Part shown: in pieces, positions 1-10,404 of the stretch | Layout: the number at the start of each line of letters is the position of its first letter | Numbering within the stretch: position 1 is the stretch's first letter | Source: Aurelia coerulea | Lineage: Eukaryota > Cnidaria > Scyphozoa > Semaeostomeae > Ulmaridae | Length of the DNA stretch: 64,000 nucleotides | Reading direction: 5' to 3' | NCBI GenBank assembly: GCA_039566865.1 | Contig: CM076947.1 | Coordinates: forward strand, 8,439,501 to 8,503,500 | Notes under the pieces: model-generated | The model's database searches: none | Told to the model about the DNA's origin: nothing | The model's input: the letters and a program-made list of their open reading frames with translations, nothing else | Program-made: the position numbers and the translations under genes

Positions 1-900
1 TTCTTAGCAAAACACTAAATTTGCCACCATTGCATTTTCGCAAATCCTTCTCAGTGTTTCTATGAATTTTTCAAACAAACTGTTCAAAAACAGCCAAATT
101 TCCACCAATTATGTACAGTGATAGTGTAATTAAGAGTGACTTTGTGAGCTAGGATAACTTGTACACCTTTCACTTTGAAACCTTCTATCATGATTTACTT
201 CTTTTTGTTATTTTTTCGCTGCCAACTTTGAGATTTTCAATGTGATTTTGAGCATCAATTGTCAAAAAAATTGTTGTTTCCTTTGTTTATTCATGCTTTT
301 CCAATTGCAGCCAAAATTCTGCCAACTTTTACCTTTTTGGCCAAATCATTTTAGATGGCCAAGGGTATTGAAAAAAACAAGCAGGATCAAGAAATTTGGC
401 CTTCAAATCGGCCAAATGGCAACCCTGAACGGGACTTTGAAAATTAACAGCTAAAATGCTTGCATATCTGATAGATTTTGAGATGGTCTTTGCCGTCTTC
501 TCTTGGTTTGGAAAAGTGTTCTGCAAATTTTGTGTTTCTGTCCTTGGATTGGCATTTTGCTCTTGCTGCAAGAAGTCCCCGAGTCCTGCACTTGCTTTTG
601 ACGGACCAGGTCTTGAAACTGGCTCTTGTGCTGGCTGAGCGGAGCCCCTATTCGCAACCAAGGGTGTGTGGTTGCATGCATTATAAAAACATCACATCAT
701 CATTGGGGAAAATTACGTTGTTTGAGGAATCCCTCAAAGTGATGCAGTAGCTTCGAACCTGAACAGATAAAATCATTGGACTCAGTGATCAAACAGCTTC
801 AACTTAAAACTGATAAACATGATTTAGAAACATGAAGCTTCTGTAAAAAATAGAATATTGTTCTGAAGGCACTCAATCAAAAATGACTTGTGATGAAAAT
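1..900. other. No recognisable gene
   Basis: AT-rich sequence with no convincing exon, RNA gene or terminal inverted repeat. A minus-strand open frame of 110 codons (329-661) is rich in Pro, Gln, Ser and Lys. It could be a low-complexity Gag N-terminus like the retroelement remnant at 1267-2215, but no diagnostic motif is visible. Confidence 0.5.
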
Positions 901-924
901 CTCTCCTTGAAAGGTAACAGTAAA

Positions 925-1205
925 ATATTTGGCCTCTTTTTCTCTTAACTTTGTAGCAACGTAGCTGGAAAATATTAGGCCTCTATTTCTCTGACTATGG
1001 AAGAGCATAGCCAAGTAGTAGTCAAATATAAGGCTTTCATTTGTATGACTTGGTAGCAGCGTAGCAGCTAAATATTGGACCTTCATTTCTCTTACTTTGT
1101 AGCAGCGTAGCAGGTAAATATTAGGCCTCTATTTCTCTAGCTATGTAGCAGCATAGCTGTAAAATATTCTGCCTTCATTTGCCTTACTTCATAGCAGCAT
1201 GGCAA
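925..1205. repeat. Degenerate ~47-bp minisatellite, about six copies
   Basis: The phrase GGCCTCTATTTCTCT, then a segment containing GTAGCAGCGTAGCAG and AAATATTA, recurs near 931, 979, 1033, 1079, 1125 and 1172. Spacing is 46-54 bp. Copies differ by substitutions and short indels, so the array is old. No long frame runs through it. Confidence 0.7.
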
Positions 1206-1266
1206 TTCACGTTGAAAAAAGTAAAGCACAAGTTGCTCTAAAGGGATTTAGTCATTCTCAAACAGG

Positions 1267-2215
1267 CTATTGATTCGTTGCAAGTGAGTTATTAGGCACA
1301 GCAGGTATGAGGATATCCTCATTTACACTCTCAGCTGCACTTTGCTGAACACATAAACCAAGTGCTTGTAGGGTTGCTTTCTTTCCTTCTGTATAAAGGT
1401 GTCTAGGCCATTTAGTTGTACGTAGCTCTTCATAACCTACTCTAGCTCCATTTTGAAGCTCAGTACATAACGTTGTTGCTAAATCTTTATTAGGATTCCT
1501 CTTTAATTCCCATTTTAGCATGTCTACATTAATAGGGGTTTTGCATTTAAACTGACCCTTGCCTAGAACTTTGTCGGTTGGGGAATCTGGGCTGAGTGGG
1601 GTCTTGTTGGGGCGGGGGGATTGGTTTTGCACGTGTGTACTGGCCATTTGGACAGCTTGTGGCGGGATGGTCTTCCCAGCAATTGGGTTAGCTGCATTGG
1701 TGCAAATACTGGCAGTTGGGAAAAGGACATTGTGTTCCTCTGTTGAAATTTCAGCAAAAAGCCATCCCTTCTGACTGAATGTGTGGAAAGTTTTGGGAGG
1801 GTCCTTTGATAAAAAGAGCCAAATCACTTGCAATTTGGTGGCTGTTTAGGCTAACGATCCTTAACCAGAGTTGTTGATGGATGTTCCTCCAAGAAATTTG
1901 TTTGTTGTTTGCTGCCTTCTGGCGAAACGAGAAATCATACACCAACCACGCTAAAGAGTTGTTGTTTTGAGCGGCATTTTGTATGGTATCCATGTACTCA
2001 ATAAGTTCAGCCACTTTGCCGGGAAACTTTGCAACAAAGATTTTCATATAGCAAGTGAATGCTGTTTTGAATTTTTCTTATTTGGACTTTGTTTGATTGA
2101 TTTTTGGCAAGTTTTAATTCAGAGTTTGGCCCAATTGAAACGGAAAGTTCGCCTTCACCTATTGACATGGCAACCTTGTGCAGGTTTCTCGGAAGAAGCC
2201 TTGATAGGTCAAGAA
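1267..2215 (-). pseudogene. Retroelement Gag/Pol-like remnant (DIRS/Ngaro-type pattern)
   Basis: Minus-strand frames read as a broken retroelement protein. Near 2200-1850 there is an opening of the kind 'DLSRLLPRNL', then 'YMKIFVAKFP' and the conserved core 'WLVYDFSFRQKAANN...W...LWLRI'. This W..YD..FR..AA pattern is one I associate with Gag of tyrosine-recombinase retroelements. A second frame (1833-1267) has 'TPINVDMLKWEL', 'NPNKDL' and 'GARVGY', resembling the Gag-Pol junction of DIRS-like elements. At least two frame changes separate the blocks, no start-to-stop frame survives, and no RT or recombinase follows. Superfamily placement is inference; another Gag-bearing retroelement remains possible. 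Confidence 0.6.
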
Positions 2216-2589
2216 ACTCAACATTCTGAATTACCTTTATGAAATTTGCTGGAACAGCAGGGTTTAAAACATCTTCGTTGGCTTCATTGGCTTGTGTGAC
2301 GTCTGTTTTTTAACACAATAAACACAATGGTCCGACTTTTCCCTTCTCCAACTTATCGAATTTCTCCTATGCTCTAGAAGAGAACTTGGACCTGTCGGAA
2401 CTAGAAAACATGGACTTCTCGGACGAAATAGTCCGATTTTTTCCCAATTTATTGAATTTCATTTTCTAGATTATCTACAGGAAAAACAATAGATACAAAC
2501 AAGGGACCAATTGCCTCGCTAGCTGGTATGTAAAAGAAGGCCCTGATATTGAATCCAGTGGCTATCGGGCAATGTAGAGTCTGCCCCAT

Positions 2590-2885
2590 TATTTACAGGT
2601 AATTTCTTTGTAAGAAACTGCTTATAAGAAACTGCCCCGTTATTTACACGTAAGAAACTGCTTATAAGAAGCTCAACATGCAGATCATCAACAAATTAAG
2701 AAAGCATTTTTGCTTCATTTTGACTTGTTTCCTGCATCATATTACTCGGAAGAAATTTGAGTAACATCTAAACATTGCAACGGCTTGAAAAATCATGTCT
2801 TTAACTGTTCAAGGAGGAAATCTGAAAACGTTGAGAGACTTGGCCCCAATTCTTAATTTCTTACGAGAATATTCGTGTATTGCAT
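2590..2885 (-). repeat. Partial copy of GTTTCTTATAAGAAAC MITE family
   Basis: Contains repeated TAAGAAACTGC, then 'ATCATATTACTCGGAAG', 'CATCTAAACATTGCAACGGC' and a terminal AATTTCTTACGAGAAT. These match in order the interior of the full copies at 14716-15068 and 17040-17398. It lies in the orientation of the 17-kb copy. Its left part is duplicated (two CTTATAAGAA stretches). Confidence 0.6.
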
Positions 2886-2954
2886 CTTGCATCGGGGGGG
2901 GGGGGGGCGTTACTTGACCAGGATTTGGTTGAGGACGTGCCATCGAAGCTTCAA

Positions 2955-3150
2955 AAATATGCCCGTTCCTTATACAAACTTTTCGAAAAAGTACGCCTGA
3001 CCTTATACCAATTTTGTGAAAACGTATATCCGATCTTGTGCTTATACCAAAATCGCGAGAATCGATACCGTTCCTTGTACGAAAATTGCAAAAATAAATA
3101 CCGTTCCTTAGATCAAAATCGCGGAAATCGATACCCTTCCCGATGTCACG
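2955..3150. repeat. 33-bp minisatellite open on both strands
   Basis: Units built on CCGTTCCTTRTAC...AAAATCGCGAGAATCGATA recur near 2963, 2997, 3029, 3069, 3102 and 3134, mostly 33 bp apart. Because the unit is a multiple of three, both strands stay open: 131 codons on plus (2880-3275) and 153 on minus (3270-2809). Minus encodes 11-residue repeats like RNGIDFRDFDL; plus encodes Tyr/Asn/Arg-rich repeats. No start context, splice site or family supports a real gene, so it is annotated as a repeat. Confidence 0.65.
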
Positions 3151-4334
3151 TCCCGTTATCCAAAGTATGTGCATTCCCACCCGGGCTCTTTGCTCCGTTT
3201 TCATATTTTGTTTGCTACAATAAAGCGAAAACAGCTTCAAGATATAGAGTCTACGGTAACATAGGTTCATGCTAAGGTCTGGTGCTTGTAGGCGGTTTCT
3301 TTAATTTTTGGGCCATTTTGCTGGCAAAAGTTTCTTATATGTTTCTTATAATTTTAATGCCCTAAGTGTAGAGTTCATTCTGTGTTGTTTAAAGGGTTCC
3401 CGAAATAATTGGTAATGGTAAGATCTCAAAACAAGTAAATAACACAATTCGGAATCAAAATAATTTCCAAACAGTTGCTATAACTGTACACTATCAAACA
3501 TGTTTGAGTGCGAAAGGAAAATCAAAATTGTAAATTACAAAAGTTTCCTAGCTTTTTCAATTAGGTAGGGTCGTTCCTTGACTTGATAGATTCAAATAGA
3601 TGAATAGATTCAAAGGGAGAAATACCGCAATACGACAAAAAAACAACAGCAATTGAGTGTGAATTTATAGAATATATGTATTATCAATATTCACCTTGTC
3701 ATGCAATATTACCAATATTTCACCCTGTCATGAAACTACAGTACCCTAATGTGAATTAAAAAAGACAAGGTATTTTTGAAATTTGCAGCTTTAATTTTCC
3801 AAGGTCACTCATAGATTTGGGAGCCCTTCTAACAAAACAAAAATTAACTCTACGCTTGCGGAATTAGAAATAAAAGAAACTCATCCAGAAACTGTTGGAA
3901 GCAATAGTGTCCCAACATTTCAGAAACTAACTATCAGCCCCCCCCCCCCCCGGAGTATTTGACGTTGTATTCGAACTTGGATTCGTACCGGGTTGTGCCC
4001 ATGAATAAACGCTTTCTTATCTGCTCTAAAGCATAACAATTTCTAAAAAGATTCCCTTTTGATCTACATAATCAAATCCAACAAAATATTCCCTTTTCGC
4101 ATGTTTGTGACAGTCTGCTCTTGCAAAATTTTCTGCTTTTGATACCCAGAAAGTCGGACTATTTCGTCCGAGAAGTCCGTGTTTTTGAGTTCCGACATGT
4201 CTGAGTTTTCTTCTAGAGCATAGGAGAAATTCGATAATTTGGAGAAAGGAAAAGTCGGACCATTTCGTCCGAGAAGTCTGTGTTTTTTAGTTTGAATTTA
4301 TTGCATGTTCGAAGCAACTGACTGACTGGATAAA

Positions 4335-4625
4335 ATGTGGAAAGTGTTCTCTGTCTATCGAGAAGAAATTGCAAGGCTTCAAGATCCCGATACTAGGATT
4401 TTAGGAAGGGAAATCAAGATATTTTTAGGTGGTGACTACCATTTCTTAGATGATTGTCTTGGACATCAACGATCCTCTTACCCAAGTTATCTGGACTTAG
4501 TTCCACTTAAACACCTTCAGTCTCACAAAGTTACACCTCACAATCCAGAAACGTGCAAGATTGAGGTTACACACAAGACCTGTGAGACCTCAGTTTACTT
4601 TATCGTACTGACAGATTTAAAATGA
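4335..4625 (+). pseudogene. Fragment of a TE-associated 'GGDYxFL' protein
   Basis: The 96-codon frame contains 'REIKIFLGGDYHFLDDCLGH', a YPS segment and 'PHNPETCKIEV'. This order (LGGDYxFL, GHQxSS, YPS, PH..C) is familiar from large uncharacterised TE-associated proteins of cnidarians and other invertebrates; I cannot name the domain. It begins right after the right inverted repeat at 4149-4290, in a frame that is open upstream, and ends before the downstream half of the family, so it is a fragment. Not a recognised host gene. Confidence 0.45.
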
Positions 4626-4852
4626 CTTCAAATTATATTCTTGAAAACATTAATATAGCACCTTTATTTGATTATTATTACCCTGACCATGATTTCTATA
4701 AACTTGGGAAAACATTGATACCAGCAAATGTCTTTCAGTCTTCCATACAAACATATTTTTGTTTTGGCTTGCGAAGAACTCCTTAGAGTTGCAAAATAAA
4801 TCATGTTTTGGGGTATTACCAGTATCATTTTGGTTTTATCGAACAATTGCTA

Positions 4853-5085
4853 AGTAGTTCACTTTACCCCAGCATGGGGTAAAGTGAACTAGGCAGAGTG
4901 GTCGCCAAGGAAAGCTCTTTTGTGAGACAATAGAGAAAGATTTACAAATATTTTTGTTGCATAAACTGACCCAGAGAAATAATGTCAAAGCAATATAAAG
5001 AGGTTTGCCCTCAGCTGCAATATCTTTAGGATATCCTTCAAAACCCTCCAAAATAGTTCACTTTACCCCGTCTTACCCTACGCCA
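4853..5085. repeat. Palindromic MITE with TAGTTCACTTTACCCC ends
   Basis: TAGTTCACTTTACCCC followed within a few bases by GGGGTAAAGTGAACTA forms a perfect 16-bp stem at 4856-4891. The same TAGTTCACTTTACCCC recurs at 5054-5069, running into GTCTTACCCTA. This looks like a non-autonomous element whose left terminus has been duplicated or inverted. Confidence 0.55.
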
Positions 5086-5529
5086 GTGAATAGTGCGGAA
5101 ATATATAATTATATAAATATATATTGTAGCTCAGAATTTAGAAGGATCAGATGTCCATACAATCTACCAGTGGCGGGTTGAAAACCGCCTCCATCTTCAG
5201 CCAAATCCCTTTTGCAGAGAATTTCAGGAAGCTCAAAATCGCCTACCAAGGACCAAAAGAAATATTGAATAGGCAGGGTACCGGTGATGATGGCAGAAGA
5301 TGAGACAAATGAACAAATTTACTTTAATTTGGCAAATCGTTGAAATTATAAAGCACTTCCATGCGGCAGTTACTCCAAAACAGGAATTTTTTCCCCTAGG
5401 AAATGCCGGAAAAATCACTGTATAGCGTACACCTCCTCCACAACAGCTACATAGATGGGCAAAATCATTTTGGGACACCCTGTATGACCGATATACAAAA
5501 GTAAATAAACGCAAGTTTAGAGTAAATAC
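5086..5529. other. No gene; isolated end of a GGGACACCCTG-type MITE
   Basis: No exon is seen. TTTTGGGACACCCTGTA at 5468-5484 matches the right terminus of the TA-flanked MITEs at 28915 and 47803, but no matching left terminus was found, so this is probably a truncated copy. Confidence 0.5.
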
Positions 5530-5538
5530 AGTGCAGCT

Positions 5539-6345
5539 TTGCTGAAATTTGGCACTCCATTTGGACGCTATCGTTTCAAACGCCTACCTTTCGGAATTCA
5601 CTCTGCAAGTGAAGTTTTTCAAGTTGAAGTTGCCAATATCATTGCCGGTATTGAAGGATGTGCTAATTCACAAGATGACATCATTGTCTGGGGCGCATCA
5701 AAAGAAGAACACGACCAACGCTTACGTGCATGCCTCACCCGTATTCGTAAAAGCGGTTTAAAGCTGAATCAAAGCAAGTGTATTTTTGCTTCCAAGTCAC
5801 TTACATTCCTTGGACATACAGTTTCAGCTGATGGTTTAAAACCAGATCCTACCAAAATCAATGCCATCCTTGGCATGCCTATTCCTAAGACGAAAACTGA
5901 TCTTCAACGTTTTCTCGGAATGGTCAATTACCTTGCAAAGTTTGTGCCTAACCTATCACAGATAACAGCCCCCCTTCGCGCCTTGCTGAAGAAAGACATA
6001 CAATTCTTTCTGCAAAAGCCACAATTTGATGCCATTACAGAGCTCAAACGCCTCGTCACCACTTCACCATGCCTCAAGTTTTTTGATCCAAACTTGCCAA
6101 CACGACTCAAACCAGATGCTAGTTCACAAGATCTTGGAGCACTACTTGAACAAAATCATGGATCAGAAAGTGAAGAGAAGTGGCATCCCATTGCATATGC
6201 ATCTAGAGCTCTTCAACCTTATGAGACAAGGTATGCTCAAATTGAAAAAGAAGTCCTTTCAGTTGTATTTGGAACAGAGCGTTTCCATGAGTACCTATAC
6301 GGACGTCATTTCACCGTTTACAATTACCATCAACCACTGAAGTAA
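5539..6345 (+). pseudogene. Ty3 Pol: reverse transcriptase C-terminal part and RNase H
   Basis: 268 codons. 'FGRYRFKRLPFGIHSASEVF' (residues 9-27) is RT block B/C; the catalytic pair is D46-D47 in 'SQDDIIVWG', with Gln before the Asp pair. 'FLGHTVSADGLKPDPTK' and 'FLGMVNYLAKFVP' are the thumb/connection motifs. RNase H follows from about residue 185 ('KPDASSQDLGALLEQ', then 'YAQIEKE'). The usual D-H-x-P-L box appears as Y-H-Q-P-L, suggesting loss of one acidic residue. The frame ends in TAA, but the same frame continues with RNase H C-terminal sequence ('EYSPGKTMVVSDALSR'). Confidence 0.9.
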
Positions 6346-6705
6346 ATTTTCAGCAAATCAATCATTGATTGTCCACCGCGCATACCACGCTTCTTCCTTA
6401 AACTCCAGAAGTATGATTTCAATCTTGAGTATTCACCTGGAAAAACAATGGTTGTTTCAGATGCCCTAAGCAGAGCGTATTTGAATAGTCAGACAACAGA
6501 GATTCAAGAGCCTGATCTTATTCATCATATTAGCTCAACATTTCAGCTCCTCCCCATCAGCACAACCCGCCTTGCACAACTTCAACAGGAGACTTCTTCA
6601 GATGAAATCTTAAAACAATGAATCAACTTCACCCTAAATGGATGGCCTTCCAAGCACCATATTCCACAAGTTGTAAAACCGTACTACAGTGTTCGCAGTG
6701 AAATT

Positions 6706-7956
6706 GTGTACCATGAAGGACTCCTCCTGAAAGGTCAACGAATCATAGTTCCGTCCTCGCTACGCAGCACTATGAAAGAAATCATTCATCAAGGTCATAA
6801 TGGAATGGAAAGATGCAAAAGTTGTGCCCGACAGTCGTTGTACTGGCCAGGAATGAACGCTGACATTGAAGAGTTAGTTGCTAGATGCTCATATTGCCTA
6901 ACGTATAGAAACAAACAGCAAAGTGAACATTTGATTGATCATGAAATACCAAATTCACCTTGGATAAAGGTAGCCTCATATGTTTTCCACCTACTGGGAC
7001 ATCATTACGTCATTGTTACAGATTACTACTCGGGATACATTGAAATTGAATGGATTGCAGACACAACAAGCCCGTCCGTTATTACCAAATTAAAGAAGAT
7101 CTTTGCACGCCATGGGATACCACAAGAATTATTTTCTGACAATGGTCCAGAATATATTGCCAACGAGTTTGCAAGTTTTTCAAAGGAATGGGACTTCAAA
7201 CATACCACTTCTAGCCCATACTTTGCACAATCAAATGGCCTTGTAGAAAGATCTATCCAAACAGTCAAACGCACACTTAAAAAGGGAAGAGATGCCGGAG
7301 AAGATCCATACCTAGCACTTCTTGTTCTGAACACCATATCTGGTTCCGACGGAATATCTCCAGCCATCCGCCTCTTCAACCGCAATCCGCGAACATTATT
7401 ACCGTCCTTAATACAACACCCTCCATCAGTTTCTGCAAATAGAACGAAACGCCCTGACAACAGGAACACAAAGGATCTACCATCAATCAGACCAGGTTCA
7501 GTAGTAAGAATGCGTGTCCCGGGAGACAAAGATTGGAGAAACAAAGGCAAAGTCATAGAGAAATCCAAAGAGCCACGTTCATATCGCGTCCTAAATGAGA
7601 AAGGCAATATAGTTCGACGCAATAGACGCCATCTTATTCCATGTCATGACAGATTCAGCATTCAGCATGACTATGATCCGATCCAGCTGACTGATCTGCC
7701 GCTTGCCATACATCCACATGCATCCAACCCAGATCCACATGCCCCCAACTCAGATCCTCAGCCAGAACCGTTAGAGCAGCACCCAGAGATCACTCCCCCA
7801 CTGCCAGCATCGCCTGCACAGCCAATTCTGCCCCCCGAAACATCCAACCAACCCACCTCTTCAACACTGCCAGTTCCACATCCAAATGAACAAACTGAGC
7901 TAGTGCAAGTTACGCGTCGTGGAAGAGTTATTCGAAAACCTCTCCGTTATCGTTGA
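6706..7956 (+). pseudogene. Ty3 Pol: integrase with H2C2 finger and Pro-rich tail
   Basis: 416 codons, same frame as the RT part but cut off by TGA at 6619-6621. The N-terminal H2C2 finger is visible ('HQGHNGMERCKSCARQSLYW', then 'CSYC'). The D,D-35-E catalytic core keeps all three acids: 'VIVTDYYSGYIE', 'LFSDNGPEY' and 'SNGLVERSIQTVK'. A basic segment ('RPGSVVRMRVPGDKDWRNKG') and a tail rich in Pro and His, up to 7956, follow. The integrase is intact as a reading unit, but the ATG is only the first Met after the stop; in the element it belongs to a polyprotein. Confidence 0.92.
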
Positions 7957-8063
7957 AGTTACTAACTTTGTTGAATTCTAAGAACTTTCAGTGAAAGACA
8001 TGCTGAAAAGAAAAGGCAAATTATAACTTTCATAATTTATTGTTGTTAATGGACACTTAGCTT

Positions 8064-8073
8064 GTGAGGGAGA
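8064..8073 (+). promoter_or_regulatory. Polypurine tract of the Ty3 element
   Basis: GTGAGGGAGA lies immediately 5' of the LTR terminus TGTTGTAT, the expected position of the plus-strand primer. It is nearly all purine apart from one T. Confidence 0.65.
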
Positions 8074-8254
8074 TGTTGTATAACTATTAACCTCGTTTTG
8101 GGTTCTGAGCCTCGTTGTTGTTTAAGCCGCCATCTTGAATTTTAGTTTTGCTTGTCATGGCTCGTGCCGCTCGTGCTAGAGAGATTTATAACTTGCTTTA
8201 TTAGAGATTGGCCTATTTTCTGTTCTGCTCTTTCATCTAAGGATAGATACAACA
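8074..8254 (+). repeat. 3' LTR of the Ty3 element (181 bp)
   Basis: Begins TGTTGTAT and ends ATACAACA, an exact 8-bp inverted terminal pair with canonical TG...CA ends, directly after the polypurine tract. No second copy was found in the window, so identity between LTRs cannot be used to date the insertion. Confidence 0.75.
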
Positions 8255-8310
8255 GAGGGTAAACGAACATAAACATCTAGGAATTATCTAAGACAAGAAA
8301 AGGCATTGGT

Positions 8311-8923
8311 TTGCTGAAATATCTCTCCAAATATCTGCCCAGGCATACCCTTAACAAAGTATATAAGCTCTACGTTCGACCACACCTGGACTATGGTGAT
8401 GTCATTTACCATATTCCTGCCAAAGAATGTGAATTCAGTCAAAGTATCATTTTACCAAATGCCATGGAAAAGCTAGAGTCCGTTCAGTATTCTTCTGCTT
8501 TGGCTGTAACAGGAACATGGAGGGGAACATCTTGCGAGAAGCTGTACAAGGAGCTTGGCTGGGAGTCATTAAGTCCCCGACGATGGAGTAGACACCTTAC
8601 CTTGTTCTACAAGTTTGTAAATAATCTTAGCCCTGAGTATACAGTAGATCCAATTCCTCCTCTTCATCAGTCGCAGTACTGTCTTCGTGACCAGGATGTC
8701 ATTGGGCGATTAAAGGCACGGACAGACAAATTTAAGTCTAGTTTTTATCCCAACTGCCTATCCGAATGGAATAAGCTCGAGCCTGAATTGAGACTTGCAC
8801 CCTCAGTTGCTGTTTTTAAGAAAAAGATCTTATGAATAATCCGACCCCCTGCGAAATCGGTTTTGGAATACACGATCCAATAGGATTGTCCTATCTTACT
8901 CAACTTAGGGTTGGTCTCAGTAA
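8311..8923 (+). pseudogene. LINE ORF2, post-RT region
   Basis: 'LYVRPHLDYGDVIYH', 'LESVQYSSALAVTGTWRGTS' and 'LYKELGWESLSPRRW' are signature blocks downstream of the RT domain in animal LINEs of the jockey/CR1 group. The frame stops at 8833-8835, but homology continues with 'RPPAKSVFGIHDP...LTQLRVGLSK' up to the insertion point at 8923. RT catalytic motifs lie upstream and are missing. Broken at both ends, so no protein is expected. Confidence 0.85.
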
Positions 8924-9902
8924 GACACCTTTTACACAGTAACGCAACACTTTGGATCCGTTACAAAAGTGTTACGGAACGTCCTCCCGTTTACACATGC
9001 CAAGTGGATCCGTAACACTTTTGATACGGTTAGCCGTATCGTTTTTGATACGCCTAGGAAAGCGGAGCGCTGGTGATCCGGCACTGTGTAAACGCATTTA
9101 CCGTCACAATTTTGATACGCTACGACTACGAGGGCATTTCTATGAGTAAAAAGGTATAAACGAGGCTACAGATAAAGCACCAAATTACAAAATTACCGCC
9201 TAAACATCACCAAAAAGGAGTCTTGTGAGGCTTGACATTCTAAGTTTGTTAGAAATAATTTATTTTGTGGTAATTTCGCAGCAATTTCATCATTTCTTGC
9301 TGTTGTTGATTCTGCTAAATATCCATCCTTGGCAGGCATGCACAGAGTCGCAAAGTTGGATTTTAACATTTTTCATGACTTTAGGCCTTCGTTCACCATT
9401 TAACCATAAACTTTCATAAACCATGCATTTTCAGACTGAGTAAAGAAGGCTCATATAGGAGAGAATTTAGAAGTTTTAGGAGTTTCTCTTGCTTGCACAT
9501 AAAGTCGTTGGCTCCACCTGTCTGAATATAAACAATCGCGAAAAAGCTGTTTTGTCTTTTGCTTTCATTCACGATATTGCTATAGAAATAGAAAAGAATA
9601 AGCAGGATCAATAGATTTCTTTTACACAATAGCCCAGGCTAGAAAGTGCCCATCGCTCCGGTACAGTGTAAACGCGAGGGCGTACCGATACGAGTTTGAT
9701 CCGTATAGAAATAGAAAACAATAAGCAGGATCAATAGATTTCTTTTACACAATAGCCCAGGCTAGAAAGTGCCCATCGCTCCGGTACAGTGTAAACGCGA
9801 GGGCGTACCGATACGAGTTTGATCCGTCACTGTGTAAACGGGAATGAAACGTTACGAAATTGTGACGGATCCAAATCGTTCCGTTACTGTGTAAACGGGG
9901 TC
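8924..9902. mobile_element. MITE with TAA target duplication inside the LINE
   Basis: The 979-bp insert has imperfect inverted ends, GACACCTTTTACACAGTAAC on the left and the complement of GACCCCGTTTACACAGTAAC on the right. TAA flanks both sides (8921-8923 and 9903-9905). Removing it restores the LINE reading. The 3-bp TAA duplication points to PIF/Harbinger-type integration, an inference since no transposase is present. The interior is rich in GATACG/GATCCG words echoing the termini. Confidence 0.75.
9579..9826. repeat. 123-bp tandem duplication
   Basis: The segment with TAAGCAGGATCAATAGATTT, TAGCCCAGGCTAGAAAGTG and CGAGTTTGATCCGT occurs twice in a row, offset by 123 bp (for example AGCAGGATC at 9601 and 9724), with almost no divergence. 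It is a recent duplication within the right half of the MITE. Confidence 0.85.
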
Positions 9903-10210
9903 TAAGTTAAATTTTCACAAGTTCAAGCATAATTTCAGGGATACCATAAAACCAATGTGTCCAACAAACGATGGCATCGAGGATACAGAGCATTTTTTGT
10001 TGCTCTGCCCTTCTTTTTGATGTTCAACGAAGAGATCTTCTCGCTGGAATTGTAGAATTATTGCAACCGTATGTACAAATCGCTAGCCTTTCAAATGATG
10101 CTTCAACGCAGCTTTTACTATATGGTGATCAAGACCTTTCTGATGAATTGAACAAAAATATACTCGAATTGACTTTACGTTTCATCCAGGAAACTGGTCG
10201 GTGTGTTTGA
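9903..10210 (+). pseudogene. LINE ORF2 C-terminus
   Basis: After the insert, the frame resumes with 'FRDTIKPMCPTNDGIEDTEH', then, after a one-base shift near 10017, 'FDVQRRDLLAGIVELL', 'LLLYGDQDLSD' and 'LRFIQETGRC'. The Cys plus 'DTEHFLLLCP' block is the usual C-terminal zinc-like motif of these LINEs. The stop at 10208-10210 is in the expected place. Inactive because of the shift and the upstream insertion. Confidence 0.8.
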
Positions 10211-10284
10211 GATCCTTTGAAACTTCAGCTATGTCCTTAGCAACCACCAAGTCCCTTTACGTGAATGTTCTTTGTTTTCCTTGT

Positions 10285-10404
10285 AAATTCTGTTTGATAT
10301 TAGGTGTCAGGCATCTTATGCATCTCAATTTCAAACGAGCCGCACTCGTGAAATTTTTTAAGTTCTTCCCAACCTTGACACGACATCTAATATCAAACAG
10401 AATC
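10285..10404. repeat. Inverted repeat in the LINE 3' UTR
   Basis: ATTCTGTTTGATATTAGGTG is matched in inverse by CATCTAATATCAAACAGAAT about 75 bp later. The arms are about 22 bp with one small interruption. It may be a small palindromic insertion or an RNA stem in the LINE 3' UTR. Confidence 0.6.

Larger units (their letters stand above)
2326..4262. mobile_element. Element or segment with ~110-bp inverted repeats
   Basis: The segment 2326-2436, with GGTCCGACTTTTCC, TCTCCTATGCTCTAGAAGA and CTTCTCGGACGAAATAGTCC, recurs in inverse orientation at 4149-4262. The right arm carries a further outer copy of the CGGACNATTTCGTCCG palindrome to about 4290. The interior holds a partial MITE, a 33-bp minisatellite and homopolymer C/G runs but no transposase. 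This could be a non-autonomous long-TIR transposon into which other repeats inserted, or two separate copies in opposite orientation. No target duplication could be fixed. Confidence 0.55.
5530..8254 (+). mobile_element. 5'-truncated Ty3/gypsy LTR retrotransposon
   Basis: In order: reverse transcriptase, RNase H, zinc-binding and integrase domains, a purine-rich tract and one 3' LTR. The 5' LTR, primer-binding site, Gag, protease and the N-terminal half of RT are absent; homology starts abruptly near 5530 just before the 'FGTPFGRYRF' segment. RT-RNaseH before integrase is the Ty3 order. Two in-frame stops (6343-6345 and 6619-6621) split the Pol frame, so the copy is inactive. A LINE fragment abuts its 3' end. 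Confidence 0.92.

Noticed and set aside
7026..7622. 198-codon minus frame opposite the integrase
   Set aside because: Shadow of the integrase frame; no motif and codon pattern follows the plus strand.
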